54,695 bases of DNA, from the NCBI GenBank assembly GCA_040755975.1, contig JBFLZY010000010.1, forward strand, positions 1-54,695, read 5' to 3'. Positions 1 through 7,497 of the stretch are shown here, in pieces (the first letter of the stretch is position 1; the number at the start of each line of letters is the position of its first letter). Position numbers and translations under genes: made by a program. Origin of the DNA: JAIMBK01 sp040755975. GTDB taxonomy: Bacteria; Bacillota; Desulfotomaculia; Desulfotomaculales; Nap2-2B. The notes under the pieces are model-generated. The model saw only the letters and a program-made list of their open reading frames with translations, did no database searches and was not told the origin of the DNA.

Positions 1-235
1 AGCAAAAATATTTTTCCCGCCTGGTCTGTTTTGGTCAATAGATTATGGCTCTGTCTAAAATGTACTTTTCAAGGAGCGACGGCAAGTTAAGTTTTGCAGC
101 TGACTAGTGGACATATACTCCGTTACACAAGTAGTGTCTTTTACCTTTATTTAAGCATTTTCATGATCCTGTTTGTCTATTTTGTGTGTCTTAGAAATTA
201 CTGAAGAACAGTATTCTCTTTAGGATAAGGGATAA
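1..235. other. Left-edge segment without a recognisable gene
   Basis: AT-rich stretch downstream of the legC stop codon. I see no open frame of useful length on either strand and no clear terminator hairpin. Legionaminic-acid operons usually continue with further genes downstream of legC, so the next gene may begin left of the window. Confidence 0.4.
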
Positions 236-1363
236 TTATCCTAGTAATTGGCAAACTGTATAAATATCTTTATCTTTTAAAAAAGTAGCGGATGGTAGAT
301 TTAATCCATTCTCATGTAGAGATTCAGCCACCTTGCATTTCTTAAGACGGTAATGCTTGTAAGCAGGTTGTTTCGTAAGCGGCAGAAATAACGGTCTGGT
401 CTGAACACCAGCTTCTATTAGCCTTTCCATTACAGCATACCTGTCCACACCAAAAATCTCCGCATTAATCAGCACGGAGAAAAGCCACCAATTACTGTTC
501 GCCTCCCGCAATTCGTGCTGCCATGTCAGCCCAGGCTTTTCCTGCAAAAGTTTGCGGTAAAGTGCTGCATTACGCCGTTTGGTGCTTAAAAACTCCGACA
601 ACCGCTCCAGTTGGGCCAGACCCAAAGCCGCCTGTATGTTAGTTAATCGAAAATTATATCCTATTTCAAGGTGTTCATACTCCATGGCGCCTAAGGCCCG
701 CCCCTGGTTTATCAGCAGGCGTGCGCGTGCAGCCAGTTCGGGATCGTTTGTTACCAGCATGCCGCCCCCACCGGTGGTAATCACCTTGTTCCCGTTGAAG
801 CTGAATACACCTATATCTCCGAAGGTCCCGACATGGCGCCCATCATACATGGCGCCAAGCGCTTCAGCGGCGTCCTCAATCACGTATAAACCGTGCCTGC
901 GGGCTACATCCATCAACCGCGACATGTCCGCCGGGTTGCCGTAGAGATGAACGGGTATGACGGCACGTGTGCGGCCCGTGACCGCCCTTTCAACCTCGTC
1001 GGGATCGATATTCCAGGTCAGGGGATCCACATCCACCACCACGGGGGTCGCGCCTGCGTATACCACCGGATTTGCAGTGGCGATAAAGGTAAGGGCCGGT
1101 ACAATAACTTCGTCTCCCGGACCGATTCCCAGGAGCCTCAACGCCAGGTGAATGGCCGCCGTACCGTTGACCGTGGCCAAGGCATACCGGACGCCTACAA
1201 AAGCGGCAAAACGTTCCTCAAATTCGCTAACCAGAGGCCCTACGGACGAAACGTAGCCACTTTCCAGGGCGCGGAATACATACTGCTTTTCCAGTTCACC
1301 AATGTTTGGAGCATCCAAAGGGATGCGAATGCTGGTCAACCGAAAATTCCCCCTGCCTATCAT
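236..1363 (-). CDS. legC: LegC-like DegT/DnrJ/EryC1 sugar aminotransferase
   Basis: PLP-dependent aminotransferase of the DegT/DnrJ/EryC1/StrS family, 375 aa, close to the usual length. It would transfer an amino group to the 4-keto position of a nucleotide-linked 6-deoxysugar made by the neighbouring LegB-like dehydratase. The fold is visible as the N-terminal NGTAAIHLAL segment, the EDAAEALGA motif (residues ~163-171) and the PLP lysine K193 in FSFNGNKVITTGGGG. The frame is open further upstream, but the start is taken at 1363: this ATG overlaps the legB stop as ATGA, so the two genes are translationally coupled. The pairing with a LegB-type SDR and closeness to flagellin and Maf suggest nonulosonic acid synthesis for flagellin glycosylation. 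The family is certain. The exact substrate (legionaminic or pseudaminic acid, or perosamine-like) is inferred from the pairing. Confidence 0.85.
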   Translation of the reverse strand: MIGRGNFRLTSIRIPLDAPNIGELEKQYVFRALESGYVSSVGPLVSEFEERFAAFVGVRYALATVNGTAAIHLALRLLGIGPGDEVIVPALTFIATANPVVYAGATPVVVDVDPLTWNIDPDEVERAVTGRTRAVIPVHLYGNPADMSRLMDVARRHGLYVIEDAAEALGAMYDGRHVGTFGDIGVFSFNGNKVITTGGGGMLVTNDPELAARARLLINQGRALGAMEYEHLEIGYNFRLTNIQAALGLAQLERLSEFLSTKRRNAALYRKLLQEKPGLTWQHELREANSNWWLFSVLINAEIFGVDRYAVMERLIEAGVQTRPLFLPLTKQPAYKHYRLKKCKVAESLHENGLNLPSATFLKDKDIYTVCQLLG

Positions 1364-2337
1364 ACATTGTAAAGGTCCGGCTTGTACAAGTAAAGATTTT
1401 CCCTGAACCACTGGATAGTTTCCCACAGCCCCTCTTCCAGGGTGTACCGGGGGGACCAGCCGGCAAGCTCTTTTGCCCGCCGGTTGTCGCATACCAGGCG
1501 CTCCACCTCGCTGCCTTCCGGCCTTACCCTTGCTTCTTCCTGTTCCACTGCAAACTCACTGCCGGTTATTCTTCTGATGAGCTCAACAAGATCCCCTATA
1601 GAAATCTCTTTTCCGCCGCCAATATTAACAACCTGTCCTACGGCGAGATCAGAAAGACCAACGGCAAGCAATCCCGACACCGTATCGCGGACAAAGTTAA
1701 AGTCGCGGGTCGGAGCGAGGTTGCCCAGACGGATGACGCGGGCGCCGGCCAGCACCTGGGTGAGAATGGTGGGAATAACAGCGCGGGCGCTCTGGCGGGG
1801 GCCAAAGGTATTGAACGGACGCACCACCACCACGGGCAGGCCAAATGAGCGGTGAAAACTTAAAGCCAATTGATCGGCGGCAATTTTGGAAGCCGCGTAT
1901 GGGGATTGGGCCTGCAGGGGGTGTTCTTCGTCAATGGGAACGTAACGAGCCATACCGTACACCTCGGAAGTGGAGGTATGCACCACCCGCTGCACCTCTT
2001 CTTCCCGGGCGGCCTGGAGGATGTTGTAGGTACCCTCGACATTTGTTTTGATGTAGGCCAGCGGAGAAATGTACGAATAAGGAATACCGATCAGGGCTGC
2101 TAGGTGAAAAATGACCTCAACACCGCAGGCGGCATTTCTGACGCTGTCGTAATCACGGATATCCCCGGTATAAATTTCGATGTTCTTAAGACACGGCACC
2201 GCCTGCAGCCAACCCCAGTCGTTGCGGGCATTGTAGCGGACAAAGGCTCTTACATTATATCCTTGCCTGACAAGTTCTTCCACAAGATGAGAGCCGATGA
2301 AACCTGCTGATCCGGTGACCAGGATTTTATAATTCAT
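1360..2337 (-). CDS. legB: LegB-like NAD-dependent nucleotide-sugar 4,6-dehydratase (extended SDR)
   Basis: Extended short-chain dehydrogenase, 325 aa. The N-terminal Rossmann motif ILVTGSAGFIGSHLVEEL, the segment VRAFVRYNARNDWGWL that is typical of LegB proteins, TSTSEVYG and the catalytic YxxxK in SPYAASKIAADQL are all present. The expected reaction is 4,6-dehydration of an NDP-N-acetylhexosamine, giving the keto sugar used by LegC. The start at 2337 (MNYKILVTG) is preferred over an in-frame ATG seven codons upstream because AAGGAG lies 7 nt in front of it. It is first gene of the visible operon, followed by legC with a 4-nt overlap. A plausible SigA promoter lies at 2435-2463. Family confident; donor nucleotide not determinable from sequence. 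Confidence 0.85.
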   Translation of the reverse strand: MNYKILVTGSAGFIGSHLVEELVRQGYNVRAFVRYNARNDWGWLQAVPCLKNIEIYTGDIRDYDSVRNAACGVEVIFHLAALIGIPYSYISPLAYIKTNVEGTYNILQAAREEEVQRVVHTSTSEVYGMARYVPIDEEHPLQAQSPYAASKIAADQLALSFHRSFGLPVVVVRPFNTFGPRQSARAVIPTILTQVLAGARVIRLGNLAPTRDFNFVRDTVSGLLAVGLSDLAVGQVVNIGGGKEISIGDLVELIRRITGSEFAVEQEEARVRPEGSEVERLVCDNRRAKELAGWSPRYTLEEGLWETIQWFRENLYLYKPDLYNV

Positions 2338-2434
2338 TATATTACTCCTTATCGGCATGTTTCTCCGGTTCCAATTTCATTTTCTCTCACCCCAACTACG
2401 TCCGGGAAACACCATAACCTCAATCATCAATATT

Positions 2435-2463
2435 CTTATCTGACATATGTTCCGGTAAGTCAA
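2435..2463 (-). promoter_or_regulatory. Putative SigA promoter of the legB operon
   Basis: On the minus strand TTGACT, a 17-nt spacer and GATAAG; this would start transcription about 90 nt upstream of legB. Spacing is ideal, the -10 box matches four of six positions. Confidence 0.45.
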
Positions 2464-2833
2464 GAAACCCGGATCATATCCTGCATCACATGGTCAAATT
2501 GATTACTGGCTGAGAAAGTTCCCAGGCCAAACTTCTTAATTTTTTCCCTCCGATAAAAAGCGGCATGGGGAGCTAATTCTTTTTTTCGATTTAGCAGCAT
2601 TTGCCAACTATATTGTGTTTTCGACGTTTTTTAACATATTCCTTCTTGATAGAAAAATTTCGGTAACTGATTCGCACTGCCTGACGACTTTTGCGAAAAA
2701 TCGCGGGTAAACCCGGACCCGCCCGGCGTAATCCCACAAAAGATACTGCCTTAACCATATACCTGTTCCGCCGGCAACTATCGTTAAGGCGCCGCAAAGG
2801 GATTTCTTTCTGGTTTGAGCGATAAATAAGGCG
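2464..2833. other. Intergenic stretch between legB and mazEF
   Basis: AT-rich and without credible genes; a 68-codon minus-strand frame (2591-2797) has basic low-complexity sequence and no ribosome binding site. I see nothing else assignable apart from the promoters flanking it. Confidence 0.5.
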
Positions 2834-2862
2834 TTGACATGTTCTTCCGGTGATGTTATACT
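2834..2862 (+). promoter_or_regulatory. SigA promoter of the mazEF-like operon
   Basis: TTGACA (2834-2839), exactly 17 nt, then TATACT (2857-2862), the best housekeeping promoter in the window, 28 nt upstream of the antitoxin ATG. Confidence 0.8.
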
Positions 2863-2889
2863 CTTTGGTAAGAAAGGTAGGTGTTAAGT

Positions 2890-3153
2890 ATGTCTGTTAC
2901 CAAGATAACAATCGCCGTCCCGGAACAGCTTTTCGCCCAGGCCGAAAATATCGCCCGCTCCTTAAATATTACGCGCAGCCAGCTTTATTCCAGAGCATTA
3001 GCGCTTTTTATCCGGGAATATCTCGATCGGGAAATGTCCACGCGCCTGGAGATGGCGTTTGCGGAACCCGCGGATGCAGAAGAAAAGGCCTTCCGGGCCG
3101 CAATGCAGCAACAGTTCAACAATCTGCTGGCCAGGGAGAACGAGCAATGGTAA
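2890..3153 (+). CDS. MazE-like ribbon-helix-helix antitoxin
   Basis: Small 87-aa protein. Its N-terminus (VTKITIAVPEQLFAQAENIA, then RSLNITRSQLYSRAL) has the beta strand plus two helices of a ribbon-helix-helix DNA-binding domain. The acidic, amphipathic C-terminal third would bind and neutralise the toxin. Start chosen at ATG 2890 because AGGTAGGTG lies just upstream; an in-frame GTG at 2881 overlaps that site. It overlaps the downstream MazF-like gene by 7 nt, the usual arrangement in mazEF modules, and probably autoregulates the strong promoter at 2834. RHH-type MazE/CopG antitoxin is a confident class call; the exact subfamily is not. Confidence 0.8.
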   Translation: MSVTKITIAVPEQLFAQAENIARSLNITRSQLYSRALALFIREYLDREMSTRLEMAFAEPADAEEKAFRAAMQQQFNNLLARENEQW

Positions 3154-3512
3154 TTAAGCAGGGGGAGCTTTACTGGTATACTTTCCCGACACCGCAGGGA
3201 TCAGAACCAATGGGACAGCGTCCCGTCCTGGTGATTCAAAATAATATTTGTAACCAAAGCAGGGTCAATACGGTTATCGTGTGTCCTTTGACCACTAATC
3301 TCAAGCTGGCCATAGCTCCGGGAAACATCCTGTTGAATCGTGGAGAAGGAAATTTACCGCGCGAGAGCGTAGTTAATGTTTCCCAAGTTCAAAGCATTGA
3401 CAAAAGCTGCTTGCAAGAATACATCGGCGCGCTCCCCTCAGCCCGGGTCCAGGAAGTAATCAACGGGCTTTGGCAATGGTTGACGCCCAGGGAGCCGGTT
3501 AAGGGAAAGTGA
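3147..3512 (+). CDS. mazF: MazF/PemK-family mRNA interferase toxin
   Basis: 121-aa toxin of the MazF/PemK (CcdB-fold) family, expected to cleave mRNA at short sequence motifs when free of antitoxin. Recognisable blocks are the N-terminal KQGELYWYTF, the GQRPVLVIQNN motif with the conserved RP pair, VCPLTTN, and SVVNVSQVQSIDK near the middle. Length is normal for the family. The frame is open upstream of ATG 3147, but homology begins at this ATG, which lies inside the antitoxin gene (7-nt overlap), so translation is coupled. It is intact, so the module could be functional. Confidence 0.88.
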   Translation: MVIKQGELYWYTFPTPQGSEPMGQRPVLVIQNNICNQSRVNTVIVCPLTTNLKLAIAPGNILLNRGEGNLPRESVVNVSQVQSIDKSCLQEYIGALPSARVQEVINGLWQWLTPREPVKGK

Positions 3513-3557
3513 AAAGATCCCGGGCCTTAACTTTAATGACAATTATCTCACTTTTTA

Positions 3558-3602
3558 AATGAAAACGCTTCCCCCAAGCCTGCCTCGCGGCAGCGCTTCA
3601 TT
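3558..3602 (+). terminator. Weak hairpin downstream of mazF
   Basis: AATGAA (3558-3563) pairs with TTCATT (3597-3602) and CGCT with AGCG inside; an alternative inner hairpin is CTGCC-TCGC-GGCAG. The T-run that follows is broken, so termination is only a possibility. Confidence 0.3.
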
Positions 3603-3710
3603 GTTCCCTTTTCTCTGCTTCCTTCCATTACTTTGGGCATAATACCTGATAATTCCTCCTGGAAAATATAAAATTTCTGTTAATTTCACTATACTCTCTT
3701 CCCAACCCCC

Positions 3711-3738
3711 TAAAGAAATAATATCCAGCAGACGAATC
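3711..3738 (+). promoter_or_regulatory. Possible SigD (sigma-28) promoter of flagellin
   Basis: TAAA (3711-3714), 16 nt, then GACGAATC. The -35 is perfect; the -10 shares only the CGA core with consensus GCCGATAA. A leader of about 125 nt follows, with a 14-bp palindrome CTTGAAGCTTCAAG at 3827-3840. Flagellin genes are normally SigD-dependent, which supports the weak match. Confidence 0.4.
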
Positions 3739-3870
3739 TAAGAAATGAAGGCAGGCCAGTTATTTGCTACCGGCGGCCGACGGTAGGAACCGGCTAGTCC
3801 TTTGATGTGTGTCGCGCGACAGGAAACTTGAAGCTTCAAGCTCACCAAAGCAAAGGAGGAATGCAAAAGG

Positions 3871-4695
3871 ATGATCATCAACCACAACATCAGCGCTTTA
3901 AACGCCTGGCGGGGGCTGTCCCAGACCAACAGTGCCCTAGCTAAATCCCTGGAAAAGTTGTCCTCCGGTATGCGCATCAACCGGGCGGCGGACGACGCCG
4001 CCGGACTGGCCATCTCGGAAAAAATGCGGGGACAGATCAATGGCCTGAACCAGGCGGTGCGCAACGCCCAGGACGGCATCTCGCTCATCCAGACGGCGGA
4101 AGGCGCCCTGAACGAAACCCACAGCATCCTGCAGCGCATGCGGCAACTGGCGGTACAGGCGGCAAACGATACTGCCACTAGTGCTGATAGAGCTCGTATC
4201 CAAGAGGAAGTAGATCAGCTTGTAGCAGAAATTGGCCGTATAGCCGACACTACGGAATTTAATACTCAGAAACTTTTAAACGGTAGTTTTGCGAGCAAGA
4301 TTTTCCACATTGGAGCAAACGCGAGCCAAAACATGACGATTACCATCAGTAATATGGGTGCAAGCGCTCTTGGTTTAATAACTAGCGCCGGAAACATTAG
4401 TGTATCCACCCAATCTGCCGCCGACGCTGCTATTACTAAAATCCAAAGTGCCATTGATAGGGTTTCTGCACAGCGCTCCGAGCTTGGCGCCATCCAGAAC
4501 CGCCTGGAGCACACCATCGCCAATCTGGGTGTGGCGGCGGAAAACCTATCGGCGGCCGAATCCCGCATCCGCGACGTGGATATGGCCCAGGAGATGATGA
4601 ACTTTACGCGCAACCAGATCCTGGTCCAGGCGGGCACGGCGATGCTGGCCCAGGCGAATATGGCCCCGCAGGCTGTCCTCAAACTTCTCGGTTAA
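3871..4695 (+). CDS. hag: Flagellin (compact, D0/D1-type)
   Basis: Filament subunit, 274 aa, about the size of Bacillus Hag and lacking large D2/D3 domains. The N-terminal D0/D1 signature MIINHNISALNAWR, followed by LEKLSSGMRINRAADDAAGL, and the C-terminal SRIRDVDMAQEMMNFTRNQI...ANMAPQAVLKLLG are textbook flagellin and mediate packing and type III export. AAAGGAGG sits 11 nt before the ATG. The middle of the gene (about 4163-4478, residues ~98-202) is visibly poorer in G+C and uses different codons from both ends, suggesting a mosaic allele. Ser/Thr residues in this segment are the natural glycosylation targets for the Maf protein encoded two genes downstream. A terminator follows directly, so flagellin can be made in excess of the downstream genes. 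Confidence 0.97.
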   Translation: MIINHNISALNAWRGLSQTNSALAKSLEKLSSGMRINRAADDAAGLAISEKMRGQINGLNQAVRNAQDGISLIQTAEGALNETHSILQRMRQLAVQAANDTATSADRARIQEEVDQLVAEIGRIADTTEFNTQKLLNGSFASKIFHIGANASQNMTITISNMGASALGLITSAGNISVSTQSAADAAITKIQSAIDRVSAQRSELGAIQNRLEHTIANLGVAAENLSAAESRIRDVDMAQEMMNFTRNQILVQAGTAMLAQANMAPQAVLKLLG

Positions 4696-4702
4696 CAGCG
4701 GC

Positions 4703-4737
4703 AAGGGGCTGGTCTTCATTCGATCGGCCCCTTTTTA
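4703..4737 (+). terminator. Rho-independent terminator after flagellin
   Basis: AAGGGGCTG pairs with CGGCCCCTT (one G-U pair) around a 12-nt loop, followed directly by TTTTT. Likely partial, as no obvious new promoter precedes the next gene. Confidence 0.8.
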
Positions 4738-4761
4738 CTTCTTTTTTAAGAGGTGGCCCCG

Positions 4762-5169
4762 TTGGAAAAACATAAGCATAATTATCAACCTCAAGAAATC
4801 CCGGACAAAATATATCACGTTCTCCAACAGCTAAGCGGGCTTTTGGGTACCGCCGGAGAAGCCGTCAGTGAGGTCTGCCTGCTTTTCCAGCAGGGAGAAA
4901 CGTCCCGGGGAATGCGGGCCTTAACCGAGGTGATCGACGCCCTGCAACATATTCACAACGCTTTAGAATATCTGTGCAGTTCGGGATACGCGGAGTCCCT
5001 GGGTCTTGGGGAGGCAAAAAGCGAATTGGGAGGAATTTTCCCTGCCATGCTGGACAGTATTGAAGAGCAGGACTTTTTGGCCCTGGCCGACGTGATGGAG
5101 TACGAATTGAAGCCTGCTCTGGCCAGTTGCCGGAACCGCCTTCCAGAGAAACCTTCCCTCCCCAACTAG
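4762..5169 (+). CDS. Hypothetical protein of the flagellin-maf cluster
   Basis: I do not recognise this 135-aa protein. It is predicted all-helical and acidic, with no signal peptide or membrane segment; notable blocks are VLQQLSGLLGTAGEAVSEV, GMRALTEVIDALQHIHNAL and EEQDFLALADVMEYELKPAL. The helical repeats and size recall small flagellar chaperones, but no family motif is evident. TTG 4762 is the preferred start because AAGAGGTGG lies 6 nt upstream; an in-frame GTG at 4753 falls within that site. It lies between flagellin and the Maf glycosyltransferase, so a role in flagellin handling or glycosylation is plausible but unproven. Confidence 0.7.
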   Translation: MEKHKHNYQPQEIPDKIYHVLQQLSGLLGTAGEAVSEVCLLFQQGETSRGMRALTEVIDALQHIHNALEYLCSSGYAESLGLGEAKSELGGIFPAMLDSIEEQDFLALADVMEYELKPALASCRNRLPEKPSLPN

Positions 5170-5207
5170 AAGCAGGTGACCGGAAAAAGCCGGCGGCTTT
5201 AAAAAAG

Positions 5208-7019
5208 ATGAAAAATGATCTTGCCGGACGTGAGACAATTATGCCGGGGATAGAAATCTTTACCGCGAAAAGCGGGGCTCTTTCCGCCAGGGCAAAATTG
5301 CCGGACGGGCGCTCGCTGCTGCTGCACAGCGCCTACGACCCGGTAAGAGAAGCCCAAAATTTGACCGCTTCCTTCTCCCTGGAGGAGGCCAGGGTTGTCA
5401 TTCTACTTGGCCTGGGGCTCGGTTACCACCTGGAGGAAATCGCCAAAAGGATTCCGCCGGAAGCCAAAATACTGGTTGTCGAAAAAAACGGCGAACTGAT
5501 CAACCGAGCGAAAACGAAGTTAAAAAACCTGCCGTGGACCAGGATTACGGTCACCGGGGAGGAACAAGAAATCAAATATTTTATTTTTTCCCACCGGGAA
5601 GAACTCACCGGCCGGCAGCCGGTAATAATCGAACACCCGCCCTCTTTCCGCCTTGACCCGGCTTATTACGGGGCGATGCGGACGCGGGTGCGCGACTATA
5701 TCTCCCTGCTGGCGGTCGAACTGAATACAGCCCGGACCCTGAATCCTTCAATCCAGCGCAATCTGCTGAAGAACTTTTCGTTTGTCCTTCAGGATCCGGG
5801 GATAGCCGTTTTAAAGGACGCCTTTCGAAAAAAGCCAGCGGTGATTGTTGCCGCGGGGCCTTCCCTGGCCAAAAACATCGATCTCCTGCCCCGGGCCAAA
5901 AACCGCGGCGTCCTGATCTGCGTAGGCACGGCCTTAAAGGCGCTGCAAAAAAAGGGCATCGAACCGGACCTGGTAGTCACCATTGACCCCCTGGTGGCCA
6001 ACTACCGGCTTTTTGAAAGCATGAGCCCGACGCGGGCCTTTTTATGCTACGAACACCAGACATACCCGGACATTTTACCCCTTTTTCCCGAGCGGCGCTT
6101 CGCCTTTCACGCGCTGATCAACCACCTGGGGCTGTGGCTGCGTACCCTGTACGGTTACAAAGGAGAAATCGAACCCGGCGGCTCGGTGGCCATCGCCGCT
6201 TTTGAAATCGCCTGTCTGATCGGGGCCGATCCAATTGTTTTCATCGGCCAGGATCTGGCCTACACGGACGGTTATACCCATGCCCGGGGGACTCAATACG
6301 ACGGGCAAAAAGCCGATTTTAACAATCCCCACGTGATCGAAGTGCCGGCCGTCGGGGGCGGAACTGTATATACTTCCCGGGCCTTGCACGGCTTCCTGGT
6401 GCGCTTTGAAGAACTGTTTAAAAAACACAGCGACAGGCTGATCATCGACGCCACCGAAGGAGGAGCGGTAAAGCGGGGGGCCAGGATGATGACTTTTCAG
6501 GAGGCGCTTGACCAGTACTTTCCAGAGGAATTTCCGGTCCTCCCTCACATCGAAGAGCTGCACGAAAAGGGCAAACCCTCTGTTTCAACTTTACTGCCGA
6601 AGGCGGCCGAAGAAATTCGCCAAACCATGCTCGAATACGAAGGTTTTATCAATAAGTTGGATAATTTAATTAATCTGGCCAAAACAGTCAGCAGGCTCGA
6701 TGCCGCCGCCACCGCCGGGTCCTCGAACGGAAACGGCAACGGTTTTTGGTCGCGGGCGGCCGGGCAATCCCTTAAAGAAAAGGCCGCGCAATTGAACAAT
6801 GTCCTTAAGGAAGTAAACGCCTGCGGCAAGTTGATCAACCTGCTGAGTTTATTAACTATAGACGTCGAACTGGCCCGTTCCCTGCCCGAAGACGCTACCC
6901 TGGCCCAACAGTTGGAGCGCATTCAGGACGCCTACGGCAGGTACCGCGGAGCGGCCGGGGTAATGGTTGAACAATTGAAAGAAACGTTGGCAGACCTGGA
7001 AAGACTGGAGAAGCTGTAA
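5208..7019 (+). CDS. maf: Maf/DUF115 motility accessory factor, probable flagellin nonulosonic-acid transferase
   Basis: Cytoplasmic protein of the DUF115 (MptE-like) family, about 603 aa. Maf proteins transfer pseudaminic or legionaminic acid onto flagellin Ser/Thr residues. Visible features: VVILLGLGLGYHLEEIA near the N-terminus, the central DUF115 core with VIVAAGPSLAKNIDLL, VTIDPLVANYRLFE, IGADPIVFIGQDLAYTDG and THARG, and a helical C-terminal third with a short Asn/Gly-rich linker (SSNGNGNG). The start is uncertain: the frame is open from 5127 inside the preceding gene, and ATG 5208 or ATG 5241 are the realistic choices, neither with a strong Shine-Dalgarno sequence. The legB/legC pair 3 kb upstream supplies the matching sugar pathway, which strengthens the assignment. 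Confidence 0.88.
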   Translation: MKNDLAGRETIMPGIEIFTAKSGALSARAKLPDGRSLLLHSAYDPVREAQNLTASFSLEEARVVILLGLGLGYHLEEIAKRIPPEAKILVVEKNGELINRAKTKLKNLPWTRITVTGEEQEIKYFIFSHREELTGRQPVIIEHPPSFRLDPAYYGAMRTRVRDYISLLAVELNTARTLNPSIQRNLLKNFSFVLQDPGIAVLKDAFRKKPAVIVAAGPSLAKNIDLLPRAKNRGVLICVGTALKALQKKGIEPDLVVTIDPLVANYRLFESMSPTRAFLCYEHQTYPDILPLFPERRFAFHALINHLGLWLRTLYGYKGEIEPGGSVAIAAFEIACLIGADPIVFIGQDLAYTDGYTHARGTQYDGQKADFNNPHVIEVPAVGGGTVYTSRALHGFLVRFEELFKKHSDRLIIDATEGGAVKRGARMMTFQEALDQYFPEEFPVLPHIEELHEKGKPSVSTLLPKAAEEIRQTMLEYEGFINKLDNLINLAKTVSRLDAAATAGSSNGNGNGFWSRAAGQSLKEKAAQLNNVLKEVNACGKLINLLSLLTIDVELARSLPEDATLAQQLERIQDAYGRYRGAAGVMVEQLKETLADLERLEKL

Positions 7020-7050
7020 ATCGGTACAGAAGGGGGGATACCGGCAAAGC

Positions 7051-7398
7051 ATGGGTATTAATAACGTAACTGCGGCCTACCCGGCCAGTCCCGTTCCGGA
7101 GCGAAATCCAGAAAAACCGCCGCAAGCTTTCCGGGAAAACGAAAAAAACAGCTCTCCGCCTCCTTTCCGGGAACCGGCGGAAGAGCTTATCCCCGCTCTG
7201 GAAAAGCTCAATAAAACCGCACCTATATTTGATTTTCGTTTTCACTTTCTCATCCACGAAGAAACCAAGCGCATCATGGTCCAGATTATTGACCAGGAAA
7301 CAGGCAAGGTACTAAACGAAATCCCGCCGGAAAAAATCCTGGACCTGGTGGCCCGGATCCAGGAGTTGGTGGGTTTGCTGGTAGATGAAAAGCGGTGA
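7051..7398 (+). CDS. flaG: FlaG family flagellar protein
   Basis: 115 aa. The first ~50 residues are a Pro/Glu-rich disordered segment; the second half has the FlaG core (FDFRFHFLIHEETKRIMVQI, then IDQETGKVLNEIPPEKILDLVA). FlaG proteins affect filament length and are usually encoded next to fliD, as here. GGGGGG is present about 15 nt upstream of the ATG, a long spacing. A second FlaG-like gene lies at 10403-10768 in the flgM operon. Confidence 0.88.
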   Translation: MGINNVTAAYPASPVPERNPEKPPQAFRENEKNSSPPPFREPAEELIPALEKLNKTAPIFDFRFHFLIHEETKRIMVQIIDQETGKVLNEIPPEKILDLVARIQELVGLLVDEKR

Positions 7399-7497
7399 CC
7401 CGTAATAAGGCAGCTAAAATGGCGGCGTATATACTCACCCACTTAATCAATTACAGGCAACCGCAGGCAACAAACGAAATGAGGGGAGGCAACCCTT

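Noticed and set aside
2338..2352. GCCGATAA on the minus strand just before legB, identical to a sigma-28 -10 box
   Set aside because: No TAAA at the right distance, and it overlaps the legB ribosome site so the transcript would be nearly leaderless.
2591..2797. 68-codon minus-strand frame between legB and mazEF
   Set aside because: Very basic, no ribosome site, no recognisable motif, AT-rich non-coding context.
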